A stretch of 64,000 nt of DNA from Limnomonas spitsbergensis (taxonomy: Eukaryota > Chlorophyta > Chlorophyceae > Chlamydomonadales). Position 1 is the first letter of the stretch, and each line of letters begins with the position of its first letter. The position numbers and the translations under genes were made by a program. The notes under the pieces were generated by a model that ran no database searches, was not told where the DNA came from, and worked only from the letters and a program-made list of their open reading frames with translations. The stretch is taken from contig JAYJMM010000111.1 of the NCBI GenBank assembly GCA_037349105.1, positions 2,642,001-2,706,000 on the forward strand, written 5' to 3'. This document shows, piece after piece, positions 35,199 through 47,000 of this stretch.

Positions 35199-36901
35199 GA
35201 GAGCGGAGCGGATGATTCTAGCGCCTGATGAGAGTAGCATGTGGAGCGGATGGTTGCAAATGCAAGGGTGCCGTCTTGTCGAAGCCTCGGAAATAGGCGG
35301 GTAGAGCGGCTGGTTTTGTATGAGCAGCCGGAGTCAGCAGGCGGAGCGACGTTGCGCTCGTCCCTGACGCGTCTGCCCTGCATATAGAGGGCACACACGT
35401 ACGGAGCTCGGGGCGGCATTGAGTGTGGGTTTTGGAGCGTGGGCTGAGTGCTAGTAGCAGGGGGGGTGGACGGAGTGAGGGTTGAAACGTTTCTTAGAGG
35501 GAGGAGGGGGCGGGGGCATTGAGTCTGCTTCCATAAGTGGAATTGTATTTTACAAACCGGTATCTCTATCTGGCACATTTGTTACAAACTGTCTGATGGC
35601 CGAGGGATGGCGAAGCTTTGCAAATTGGGTGCTCTGCGAATTAGGTCAATAACGTTACACTTCTGGGCCCACTCAAAGCTCGGCCGCGTGGGCGCCGAAC
35701 TGTTCAGAAGGGAGAAAAGAAGAAACTAGTTAGGTGCTTTGCCGAGAGAGTGTGTGCAGGGGCCCCGCCCGGTTTCATTTTTCAAAGTTGTGTACCGACC
35801 GTATCGCGGCGCTTGGTAGTTTCCAGGCCTAGAAGGTTCAAAGGACCTGTTTCCAAGCCACATAAGGCATGGGACCCATTTGCTGCGTTTGCGGGATGTG
35901 ACCTCGCCATGTATTCCTCCGAAACGAAGATATAGATCCAATTCAGTAGATCCGATTTCAGTTTTGAGCAGTCGACGGATCCAGGGTGAATTGTGTTTAG
36001 CCGGCAAATCGTGTGGTTTTTCCCCGGCAGATCCGGGCTAGGAGCGGGCTGTAAACATTGTAGATAAACATCGTTGGTGATTTTGTTGTCCTGCTTCTGT
36101 TGAATGGCTCATGTTCGCGAGTGAGCATTGTAATCAAATATTCACTTTGTGTTCATGCGTAATGCTTATGATCAGCAGAAGGGCCAAAAGGGCGGAAGTG
36201 CGGATGGTTCACATTCTTTATTTGAATTCAAGTAGCTGGAAGGTGATGTCTACCACGTCCTCAACAAAAGCCAAAGCCTCCCACCCATGCCTGGCTAAAC
36301 TACTAAAAAATCGAAGCACTCCCCGGGCCTGCCCAACCTCTCGCCCTCAGCAGAATCTGAAGGGCGCAAAAATAAACCAAGGAGGCGTGCCTTGGAGGGG
36401 GGAGGTCAGAACCTCAGCCGGATGTCGAATTTGTTAATGCTAGGACAACAACGCTTAACCTCTGGGCTGTACTCAACCAAAAGGCTTCGTCGCGATGGCG
36501 ACCAATTGCCCTGTCGGAATCTAAAAGGGAAAGAGGGCGAGGGGGAGCAAAAGATAAACTGTTGATATACCCTAGGTCAAAGGTGTGCAACTTGATACGT
36601 CAATGACGATACCCCTCATGGCCTTGCTCAAGAAGAACAGCTTGATAAGTGCTTTTTAAGCATGGTCTTCAAAATACGTGTTGGGCCTAGGGTGTGGGGT
36701 CGATATGGGATAGATTTAGGATTGACAATGAAATCTAGGTTGATGGTAATGGTGGCAGGGGGTGGTTGGGTGGGTGTTTGCCAGGGCTCGATAAATATTC
36801 ATTGTGGTTATGGGGGGGCTGATATTTCTAGTTGCCGCGCTTGAATGTCAAGTGTTCATTCGAGTTAGTTCCAGATCATTACAGGCAGGCTGTTTGGCAG
36901 C
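35199..36901. other. MATE 3' region and intergenic sequence
   Basis: The terminal coding edge TCTTGTCAGAGCCTCGGAAA is echoed at about 35271-35290 with a small deletion. An R1 copy (-) starts at 35646 and runs to about 35730. R1-related body sequence (TCTACCACGTCCTCAACAAA) lies at 36245-36300, and an R1 end at about 36595. No gene is seen. Confidence 0.5.
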
Positions 36902-37273
36902 AGTGATGCACATATGCTCACGTACGGACGATTTTCATGGATACGGTCGCACGTATGGACGAAAGCGTATGGATACGTAGATACGCTCTTAGCTAAAACC
37001 GTGGATCTGTCTGGGCAGATTTTTCTTATTTTCTCACGTTTCCTACGCTTGAAGTAGGCTTTCCTCTTCCACATCGCTATCATGTGTAATGCAACTAATT
37101 TCATGCAGGCGTTTGCATGCGATTAACGCCTTTTCGCTGGACTACGGGGGCTCTGCCCCCAAGCCCCCATCGCCAAGTTGAGCGTATGGACAGCGGTATG
37201 GATATTGAAAGACGTATGGACGCGTAAATTATCCATACGTTTATGGATACGTCATACGCGTACGTGCATCACT
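36902..37273. mobile_element. 372-bp MITE-like element with 10-bp target duplication
   Basis: Terminal inverted repeats AGTGATGCAC and GTGCATCACT are flanked by the perfect direct repeat GTTTGGCAGC (36892-36901 and 37274-37283). Subterminal regions hold several CGTATGGATACG-type inverted motifs. There is no coding capacity. A 9-11-bp target duplication with short inverted ends is typical of Mutator-like elements, so a MULE-derived MITE is the likely class. Confidence 0.85.
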
Positions 37274-37756
37274 GTTTGGCAGCGTCCACCAGCAGGATTA
37301 GGGCCAAACCCTACTTGCCTAGTAGCAGCCGGTGGCCAGCACAATGGGTCTTACTCCGCCTTGTGGTGGCTGACCAACGGCGTACCAAAGATGATGATGT
37401 GCATATGTGGTACGCGTTAAGGAAACATTTGTGGGTCACAAGAGCGTGATGGGCTACACTTATTTACAACAAAGCCATCGCCAGGGCATTGCCAACGAAG
37501 GCATATATGTCATAGTATATTGCATCATACCGGTACGTGCCTGACAGAACCGTATTGCCGCTGATTGCGGTCACGGAGACTCCGCAGACTTCTCTGCGGA
37601 GCCCCTAATTCTAGATTTTAAGCCCAGCGTCCTAATTTCAAGACAGATTGAGGCAGTATTTCCCGTACTCAATAATTAGGGCATGCCAGGGTCTTTGTCT
37701 CCCGGCACCCGCCAAGGTTTCTACTTTGTCCCTTTTAAAGGACAAACCTCTTCATG

Positions 37757-37813
37757 TCAATAACGTTCACTTACACCTCTGGGCCCGCTCAAAGCTCGGC
37801 CGCTTGGGCGCCT
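37757..37813 (-). mobile_element. R1 retroposon copy, 57 bp, extreme 5' truncation
   Basis: Only the R1 3' end remains. It is bounded by AAACCTCTTCATG (37744-37756) and AAACCTCTCCATG (37814-37826), a 13-bp duplication with one mismatch. Confidence 0.85.
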
Positions 37814-37973
37814 AAACCTCTCCATGTAATCAGCACCGGCTAGAATCCCAGGATACTAGCATGCGAGAGCATGTAAGTTAGTACCTTACGCTGCAGTCAA
37901 GCCAAGCACCACGAAAGTGGAGGCAGCCAAAGCAAGTGGCAGCGAGCCCCATTTAGATCACAAGTCATCCCAG

Positions 37974-38690
37974 CCGACGAGTGAAGGATCCAGTGAAGGA
38001 TCGCTGTGTATGTCGCTGTTCATGGTCGCTGTGAAGGATCCAGTGAAGGATCACTAATCAGGACTGTTGTGAAGGATCGTTGTCCATGATCCAGTGAAGG
38101 ATCGCTATGAAGGATCGCTGTCCAGGATCGCTGTCCGGTGTCGCTTTGAAGGACCCAATGAAGGACCCAGTGAAGGATCGCTGTGCATGTCGCTGTGCAT
38201 GATCGCTATGAAGGATCCAATGAAGGATCACTAATCATGATCGTTGCGAAGGGAGGCTTGAAGCTGAGTGCCTGGGAGCTTGAAGAGTTGAATATGAGAG
38301 GCTTGAAGCTGGGAGACTTAAAGCTTGACTGAGGCCCGACGCTTGAGGATACATGTGACTCAGATATATCTTGAGGCTTAGTTGAGGAGACTTGAAGCTT
38401 GAGGCCTGACGCTTGAGGATATTACGAAGCGCATGGATTTAAAACAGAGGGAACAAAGTAGGAGTGATATTGGATCCAAGGTGCATAAGTATTAAGTACC
38501 AATTGAGGAAGTACCAATAGATGAAATGCCAATTGAGGAAGTGCCAATTAATAAAATGCCAATTGAGGAAGTGCCAATTGAGGAAGTGCCAATTGAGGAA
38601 GTACCAATTGAGGAAGTGCCAATTGAGAAAGTACCAATTAAGGAAGTGCCAATTGAGGAAGTGACAATTGAAGACCAAAAGGGTGGAGAA
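37974..38690. repeat. Three adjacent short tandem repeats
   Basis: 37974-38260 has GTGAAGGATCGCTGT-type units. 38260-38420 has GAGGCTTGAAGCT units. 38494-38690 has 15-bp units GCCAATTGAGGAAGT. The last reads as a Pro-Ile-Glu-Glu-Val repeat in one frame, with no sign of a surrounding gene. Confidence 0.85.
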
Positions 38691-40224
38691 GGAGAAGTAT
38701 CAGAAGGCACCAAAAGGTGAACTACGATCCAACAAGTGTGTGGGAAAGAGATCGTTGCAGAATGTATAAATCTCATTTCAAAATGAACCACCCAGATCCG
38801 CACCTTCACCCTAGCACAACGGGGAACAGTGGTCGTGTGAGGGGGCTAGATCCAGGAGAGAATCCTGGTGATGCCTGGGATGCAACGGTTGAGGAGAAGG
38901 CGCTGCATATTGCTATCGGTCTGGCTTGAAATGAGGACCCAACCACATGGGTCAGCAATGTCGCTAGGGTCGATCTCGCGCTGCCTGAGAAGGAGGCGGG
39001 TCCATCTGATGGTGCATGGTGCGTGACAATGCCTCACAAAGGGATCGGTTGGGGCGGGCCAGTGCCCCAATCAACCCTCGGAATATTGGGACAAGGCATG
39101 GAGTATGAACATGGGTGGAAACTAGGTGGAGGCGCATGTGAGTCAGCTCCAGATCCAAACACGGCTGTGTCGCAACCAGATGGTGCGGATCTATGCAGTG
39201 GGCCAGAATAAGCGACGCAGAAGAGGCCACTGGGAGTGGCAAGTGCTGCGCAATGCGTTAAAGAGGAGAGCGGGACGAGGCCTTGTGGTGGAAATCATCA
39301 AATCATGTGATCAGGAAACCTGCAGATCTGCAGGCGGTGGGTGGAGCACAAGCCGCCAACACGGAATGGCCCCCATTAAAAAGGAAGGAGAATATGGCCC
39401 TACCGGTAGGGTGGAACAAGCTAGGGCAGTGGGCCACTGGAGTGTGGAAAGTTGTGTGTGACGCATAGCATGCGGGGTTGAGCAATATGGCTTTGTCCCA
39501 ACAGCACGCGCACCCTTGGAGGCACTGACATGGCGTGTGGAGCAGCCAAGAGGTCAGGTATCCCCCCACGGCTGGTCCATGTTTGATATCCTCACCATTG
39601 ACATTGAGCTAAGTCCCAGTTAAGTGGTTGGGGCAGTACCCACGAGTCAGGGGCGCCTAGGCAGGCCGAACCGGTGAGGTTTTTCCACTAGGGTTGTCTC
39701 GCTACCAACATTTCACACAATTCCCTTTACAACCCTTGTATCTCAACAGTGTAGTACAAGGTGCCTTTGTGTACGGCAATGTTCCGTAGTTATGAGTAGA
39801 GGGCGCCTCTCTAAGACGCCATGTTCGGAGTTTACCATAGTATTGCATTTACTGCTTCTTGGTGCGACATATGAAATGCAATATGTCATCAGTTACCTCA
39901 AAAAGGCTCGGCCGCGTGGGCGCCTAACAAATAGGGGCATAATACAAAAGGAAAAGGGGGGGATAAAGTGTATCCCTTCACATGTCATATGTGAGCCTTA
40001 GGGTTTATGCACCACACATGGTTCTGCATAATTGCACATTTTCATGCAAGTGTGGGTGGGAGGGCTAATGGTCGCATTGGTTGACGGCATGTGGTTTTGA
40101 CTGACGTACAAGCACGTAAGCAACATGCATGGCACTTTCCCATGGGTAAACAACCCCATCCATTAACATATCCCCCTCATCATGCATAGCACTATCCCGT
40201 TTTGTATGGACAACGCTCCTCCTC
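38691..40224. other. No gene seen; one R1 fragment
   Basis: Several frames are open for 60-110 codons but none resembles a known domain. An R1 fragment lies at about 39900-39930 (-). Degraded retroelement coding sequence is possible but not supported by a motif I can name. Confidence 0.4.
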
Positions 40225-40662
40225 TTGGCACATCTTGCCTTATATAAACCACCTTCCTCCCTGCCATGCCCATTCTGTATACAGCCGGGCACCGAAGCCC
40301 TGCTAGAGCTTAAGGTGGTCACGGTATGTCAGGCGCCCGGTGCAGGGGCGCAAGTGGTGCCCGTGTGGGGAGCAGTCATCGATGACGGCCTTGGCCATGC
40401 CACGTGCGGGACGAACATTGGGTAGTACTTGATGCCAATGATGGATGGGGCACTGAGCAACTTGATGGTGATGAACAACTCGAGCGACGACCCGCTTATG
40501 TTGATGAGCCTCATGCTCAAGTGTGCCAAAACGGCACAAGACACTCCTCTTCAACGGTTATTTCCAATCGGACGTGAAGCTGGCGAATTTCCTGGTGTAC
40601 AAGGACGCGTCACAAGAGTCCCATGTGGTGGTGAGTGACGGAGAGAAGCAAGGTGACGGACA
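40225..40662 (+). pseudogene. Broken protein-kinase-like fragment, left arm of an inverted repeat
   Basis: The translation gives EALLELKVVTV, then VVPVWGAVIDDG and, after a TAG stop at 40423-40425, YLMPMMDGALSNL. After a frameshift near 40530 it gives LLFNGYFQSDVKLANFLVYK, then HVVVSD. That order fits a kinase hinge followed by a catalytic loop of the HxDxKxxN type, although the His-Arg-Asp position reads QSD. The stop and frameshift show it is not an intact gene. The kinase assignment rests on motif resemblance only. Confidence 0.5.
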
Positions 40663-40707
40663 TGATAAGTGCATGACATGTTTCCTTGGGGCGCGGTCAT
40701 GCTTTCT

Positions 40708-41062
40708 CATGTCCGCCCCCTGCTTCTCTCCGTCCATCGCCACATGGTACTATTGCATCGCATCCTTGCAGACCAGAAAGTTGGCCTGATACACGTCCGA
40801 ATGCAAACAACCGTTGATGTGGAACGTCTTGAGAGTTGTAGCGCACTTCAGCATGAGGCTCACTAACATGAGCGGGTCGTCGCTCTACTTGTTCATCACC
40901 AGCATGTTGCTATGTGCCCCATCCATCCATCATGGGCATCATGTACCCGATGCACGTCCCGCACGTGGTATGGCCAAGGCCGTCATCGATGACTGCTCCC
41001 CACACGGGCACCACTTGCGCCCTTGTACCAGGCCCCTGACCGACACAGCGTGACCACCTTAA
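40708..41062 (-). pseudogene. Second kinase-like fragment, right arm of the inverted repeat
   Basis: This is the reverse complement of about 40310-40662 with many point differences and small indels, separated from it by about 45 bp. On the minus strand it carries AQVVPVWGAVIDDGLGHTT and GYMMPMMDG, then runs into its own frame disruption. Further minus-strand sequence up to about 41300 may be the preceding N-lobe region, also disrupted. Confidence 0.5.
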
Positions 41063-42204
41063 TGGTATGCATGTCGGGTTCACGTGCATGGTCGGTGTTG
41101 GCCTTGGCCTCCTTTACGCAAGGAAGCCAATATTACTAGAAACTCGACCACGGGGAGGGCAACATTGTTCTTGCTTGAATTTGCCGGACTCGGTTGTCGC
41201 ACAAGATCTTATCGGCCATGTCATTACATTTCCCGTCCACCGCCCGCCACATCATGATCGTGTTTTGTTGCGACACCGACTTTGAAAACGACCCCATCGA
41301 TCCGCCTCTCCTACGCTAGTGTCGGTCCGGCCATGGTAAGCCCCTTATGCACACACCAGCCGGGACCTACGGACCTAGGCTATTTTCAACTTGGCTATAA
41401 GGCCCTTGCCTCTCACATCTACCGAGTGCTCCAACGCCGACGTCGGTTTGACTAGTTTGACTCAACGTTCCCGAGTCAACAACACTTCACATCGCCTCTG
41501 AGACGGTCTCGTGTTCCACGCTTTATATTTTAAAGATGTGATACACTGATGGGCATGTCCCGTTGGAACGGGGATACTTGCGCGGGAATGTGGTGTCCGC
41601 ATGGGTGGGCGTTGCAAGGGGTCACTGATGGTGGGGTTGGGGTGGGGCGGGGGCATGAGCGACGAGATGTCAAAAAACAGCGTGGCTTCGGTGGGCTTAC
41701 TTGCAAGTGGCCGTGCGCTGGTTGGATGCATGATGCGATATCCACTCATTTCCTGCGTGTAGAAGAGAAAACGGCAAGTTTAAGGCTGAAAGCAAGCGTT
41801 GGTAGTCCGCAATCGCTCGTCATGAAACGTTGCTTTCCTATTAATAGTACTACATGCATGCTACAAGCATGCTACAAGCATGCTTGCGAAGGACAACCGG
41901 GCTGTTTACCAAGTTCGGCATGGGTTCCTTGTGTACGGGCGCGCCGATGCATTATGATGTGTTCGTGTTCCGCAACTTTCGCCTACGCCGGGTTTCATTT
42001 CGGATGCACTGAGTGGCACAGAGGAAACGGTGTGTCCAACGATAGGAAGAATACAATCTGCATGCGCTTGCGTAGACTACCGTATCTATGAACTGTTATG
42101 AAACAATGCAGACTCTCCCCAGTTTGTCGGGGAAACTGTGCGTGGGTATACCCACGGCCACCCAGTGGGGATGCCACCCGACAACTGTGGGTTCCCCCAC
42201 GTGG
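41063..42204. other. No gene seen
   Basis: Mostly unique sequence. The frames are short and carry no recognised motif. Confidence 0.4.
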
Positions 42205-42800
42205 GTCCACCCCCCTCCCGCGTGGGTGTACGCGTGGGGTACACCATTGGGTGAACACGCGTGGGTGTCGCCACGGTGGGCGGACCCGCGTGGTGTAACC
42301 CAGATGTGTGACCCCGCATGGGTGACCGCGACGATGGAACCCCGCGTGGGCAGACTCACGCGCACCCCCGCGTGGGTATACCCAAGGGGTACACCATTGG
42401 GAGAACACGCGTGGGTGTCGCCACGGTGGGCGGACCCGCGTGGTGTAACCCAGATGTGTGACCCCACATGGGTGACCGCGACGATGACACCCCGCGTGGG
42501 CATACCCACGCGCACCCCCGCGTGGGTATACCCAAGGGGTACACCATTGGGTGAACACGCGTGGGTGTCGCCACGGTGGGCGGACCCGCGTGGTGTAACC
42601 CAGATGTGTGACCCCGCATGGGTGATCGCGACGATGGGACTCCGCGTGGGTAGACCCACGCGCACCCCCGCGTGGGTGTACGCGTGGGGTACACCACTGG
42701 GTGAACACGCGTGGGTGTCGCCACGGTGGGCGGACCCGCGTGGTGTAACCCAGATGTGTGACCCCGCATGGGTGATCGCGGTGATCGCGGAAGGAGTGCC
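42205..42800. repeat. 150-bp tandem repeat, four units
   Basis: Each unit contains ACACGCGTGGGTGTCGCCAC, CGTGGTGTAACCCAGATG and several internal inverted GTGGGTATACCC-type motifs. The unit length is a multiple of three, so both strands keep long open frames rich in Trp, Pro and His. I treat these as non-coding. Confidence 0.9.
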
Positions 42801-44004
42801 TATCCATGCGTCGGCCGAGAACATCTGCCACCGGCGAGTCTAACCGTCCACCTAATCTTTCATTGCAAACATGATTGACACATGAGATAACGCATGGTCA
42901 CACACGAAGCTAACCTGAAGGTCATCAAATGTTGGCCGCGCTGGTGCCAACAACCGGCCAGCATTGGCCAGCATGTTTCGGTACGACGGCACATTAAAAT
43001 GCCTTTACGAATATGTTCAGAACGTAAGAATATGCTAGCGCGGATCTAATATATTTGTGGTGTCTAGTCTTTTAGAACAGCTTTGAGACGGCAGCTACTA
43101 GCTACTCGATATACTTATCTGGAAGTGTGGAAGAGATCGGCAGAACTCTGGCCAGATAGAGTCTGCTAGATCTGCAGCCAGGTGTCCAGCTCATGCAAAC
43201 GGGATCAGTTGTACAGTATTTGTCCTATCTACAATCCTTCTCAACCTCATTCCCAACAAAAACCACGTGCACATCCCCTCCATACTCCATGCAGCTTCCA
43301 ACTTGGGGCAGTGTGCAAGGAAAGCTGTCGTGATCATGGCAGGGGGGCTCATGGAGCAGGGCCCAGAGGTTGTGATTATAGATTTTGGATTTTCAAGTTA
43401 TTTACATCAAAAGCCAATACCGGGACTACGTTACCAGCATCTTCCTTCTAGACCACATCAGAAGGCAGCAGGCACACTTCCATCCTCGGACCACGAGTCA
43501 GGGTACCCACCTATCCCCAACAGCGCTCGACATAGGGCTAGCGCAATCACATAATAATATATTCAAACTTAACGAACCGCAAGCTAGCCGGCGAAAGCCC
43601 TCGTTGTGCTACGTAAAATGGAGACAAAATTTGGGGAACTGACTTCTTCATGTTCACTCATTCAGCAAGGCTCAACAACCCGATCAAATCGCCAGCAGGC
43701 GGCGATTATAGGCATAGGCAGAGTGAATGCCCAATGATCATCTGCTGGGCTGACTGATCCATCGTCCGTACAAAGGCTAATCACACTGGTCACAAACTGC
43801 CCATGCATGCGGCAGAGCATGTGTGTACATGGCCCAAAGGTGTAACGCCGTTCACACACTGCTGAAGAAGGCGCCCCCTTACTGCTCAGCTAATCAATGT
43901 GAAGAGTGACCATCCTGCCATCCAGACCCCCCCCCTCCACCAGAGAAGGAGTAACATATGATAGGGGTACATACATTTATGAAGTGACCATTCTGGCCTC
44001 ACGC
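42801..44004. other. No gene seen
   Basis: AT-richer intergenic sequence 3' of the lumen-protein gene, with an isolated R1-like GGGCCCAGAGG at about 43358. No polyadenylation signal stands out. Confidence 0.4.
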
Positions 44005-47000
44005 CTACTTGGCGCCCGCCAACAGCCCCCTGGCATCGGCCAGAGCCGCCATGGTGGACACGTTCTTCCCCTTCGGATACTGCGAAAAGCCGTTTGCGGC
44101 AAGGAAGCCTACCACGCCATCAACTGCAGTGTACAACCTGTACAGCAACAGGGATGGGTGGGGGGGGGGAGTCAGTTAATGCGGCTGATAAGACAGAGTG
44201 AAAGATGCTGTGAATGTAACTGTAACAAGCTGTTTGCGACAAGGAAGCCCACCACGCCATTAACTGCGATATACAACATGTCAATGACGTCACACCTCTG
44301 GGCCCTGCTCAAACAAGGCTCCGCCGCATGGGCCCCTTACCAAAGAGTTGGGAGGAAAGATGGGAAGAAACACAGAAGGGGGCAGGACAAAATAAAGGGG
44401 GGGAAAGTGGGAAATAAAGGGACAAAACAAAAGGCTGGATAACACAAAATTACAAAGGAAGTTCCAACCTCTGACAATATCTAGGCCTCAACAATATCTA
44501 CCACGATATACAACATGTACAGCACCAGGGGGGGGTAGGGGCATCTGGCCAGCCTGCCAGCCTGTCTCAAGACCCTACCCAGTTGCCTGTCTGCCCGCTA
44601 GCTGATCTGGCCAGCCTGCCAGCCTGTATAAAGATCCTGCCCAGTGAGCATGGGCCTGCCTGCCTGCTGGCTGATCTGGTCAGCCTGACTGCCGGCTTGG
44701 TCTCACCTTCGCGCGCTCTGCGACCGTGCGCTGCCCCCGCGTGCGTACTTGCTGACCCAGGCCACGCCCTCTGTCTTGATGCGCTTCACGAGAGCCACGC
44801 GGGCCAGGTCTGAAGGGGGCTGCGCACAAGAATGACAAGAGTAACAAATTTAAGTATTCAGTTGAAGTTTCAGTACTGACTCTAAACCCTGATCTGCGTC
44901 CTCACCAGAGCTAAGGGTTTAGGTGTCAGTTATCACCCTAGACCCTATGACCTGGGTTATCTCAAGGGCATAGGAAAGAGGCCTTCCACATTTCAATGAC
45001 CAGAACCCCCATGCTTACCATACCACAGGGGTCACATCAATTCTGTGCCACTATGCCGTAATGCATACATCATGCGAGTGATTCCAGTCCTTCACCTGGT
45101 AAAAGTAGCTGAATAGTAGCCTCGAAATTACGGTGACTGGGAATCCTCTACGTCGATACGCCACCGTAAGGACCGTAATCGACACAGCCCAGGTTCAGAT
45201 GTCACAACAAATCGCATGCCCTTCCCTCAATCCTCACCAGACCTAAGGCTGAAGGTGTCAGCAGTAACTCCTAGCCACGTGTCAGCAGTAACTCCAAGCC
45301 ATGTGTCAGCAGTAACTCCTAGCCACGTGTCAGCAGTAACTCCTACCCATGTGTCAGCAGTAACTCCTAGCCACGTGTGAGCAGTAACTCCTAGCCATAT
45401 GTCAGCAGTAACTCCTAGCCATGTGCCAGCAGTAACTCCTAGCCCTGTGTCAGCAGTAACTCCTAGCCCTGTGTCAGCAGTAACTCCTAGCCATGCATCA
45501 GCAGTAACTCCTAGCCATGCGTCAGCAGTAACTCCTAGCCATGTGGCAACAGTAACTCCTAGCCATATGTCAGCAGTAACTCCTAGCCCTGTGTCAGCAG
45601 TAACTCCTAGCCATGTGTCAGCAGTAACTCCTAGCCATGTGTCAGCAGTAACTCCTAGCCATGTGTCAGCAGTAACTCCTAGCCATGTGTCAGCAGTAAC
45701 TCCTAGCCATGAGTCAGCAGCAACTCCTAGCCCTGTGTCAGCAGTAACTCCTAGCCATGTGTCAGCAGTAACTCCTACCCATGTGTCAGCAGTAACTCCT
45801 ACCCATGTGTCAGCAGTAACTCCTAGCCATGTGTCAGCAGTTACTCCTAGCCCTGTGTCAGCAGTAACTCCTACCCATGTGTCAGCAGTAACTCCTAGCC
45901 ATGTGTCAGCAGTAACTCCTAGCCATGTGTCAGCAGTAACTCCTAGCCATGTGTCAGCAGTAACTCCTAGCCATGTGTCAGCAGTAACTCCTAGCCATGT
46001 GTCAGCAGTAACTCCTAGCCATGTGTCAGCAGTAACTCCTAGCCATGTGTCAGCAGTAACTCCTAGCCATGTGTCAGCAGTAACTCCTAGCCATGTGTCA
46101 GCAGTAACTCCTAGCCCTGCCATTCCGACCTCTTCAGAGGTCAGGGTTAAGGCGTGAGGTCATGGAGGTCAGGGTTTAGAGGTAAGCCAGGTCAGGGTTT
46201 AGACAAAATGTCAGGGTTCATAAATAAGGTCAGGGTTTAGACGGAAGGTCGGGGCTAAGACGAAAGGACAGGGTTAAGGGTTTAGGCATGAGCAATACGC
46301 GTCAACCCAGCCCTCAGCAACACCAGAGTGCAGTATGCCTCCAGGTCGTCAATGTGTTTCCTGTGTAACCCTAAACCCTAGGACCCGTAACAATAAACCC
46401 TCACCAGAGTGCAGTATGCCTCCAGGTCGTCAATGAGTTGCATGCTTAACCCTCAACCCTAAAATCCTTCACCCTCACCAGAGTGCAGTACGCCTCTAGG
46501 TCGTCAATGAGCTTCATGCTGGACTGCACGTACGCATCGTCCAGCACTGCCACGGGCACGCCAGAGACAGGCACTGCACAGCAACAGCACGGAGGGGAGT
46601 GCACCGTGTGAGGGGGTCAGAAGCAGTACAGAGGGGGGACACCACAGGGTGAGGGGGGTCAGAAGCAGTACAGAGGGGGAACACCCCTGGGTGAGGGGGG
46701 TTCAGCATCAGCACACAAGGGACAACAGCGGATGAGGGGGGTCAGAAGCAGTACAGAGGGTGAAACCACTGGGTGAGGGGAGTCAGAAGCAGTACAAAGG
46801 GGGGACACCACTGGGTGAGGGGGGTTCAGCTTCAGCACACAAGGGACAACAGTGGGTGAGGGGGGGTCAGCATTAGCACACAAGGGACAACAGCGGATGA
46901 GGGGGGTCAGAAGCAGTACAAAGGGGACAACGAGGGGGGCGGGGGGGGGGCAGGTTCTGAGATAAATTTGATTGATCGGCAAATCTGGGCAACCATCACC

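Noticed and set aside
38526..38720. Small Pro-Ile-Glu-Glu-Val repeat protein
   Set aside because: It is a 15-bp microsatellite. The flanks have no splice or start context and no homologous domain.
42088..42843. Trp/Pro/His-rich open frames on both strands
   Set aside because: They are a 150-bp tandem repeat with no start context, splice sites or domain.
45227..46157. Two opposing frames of 250-300 codons (Val-Thr-Pro-Ser-His repeat and its antisense)
   Set aside because: They come from the 24-bp array within an intron of the lumen-protein gene. Openness on both strands reflects the repeat, not coding.
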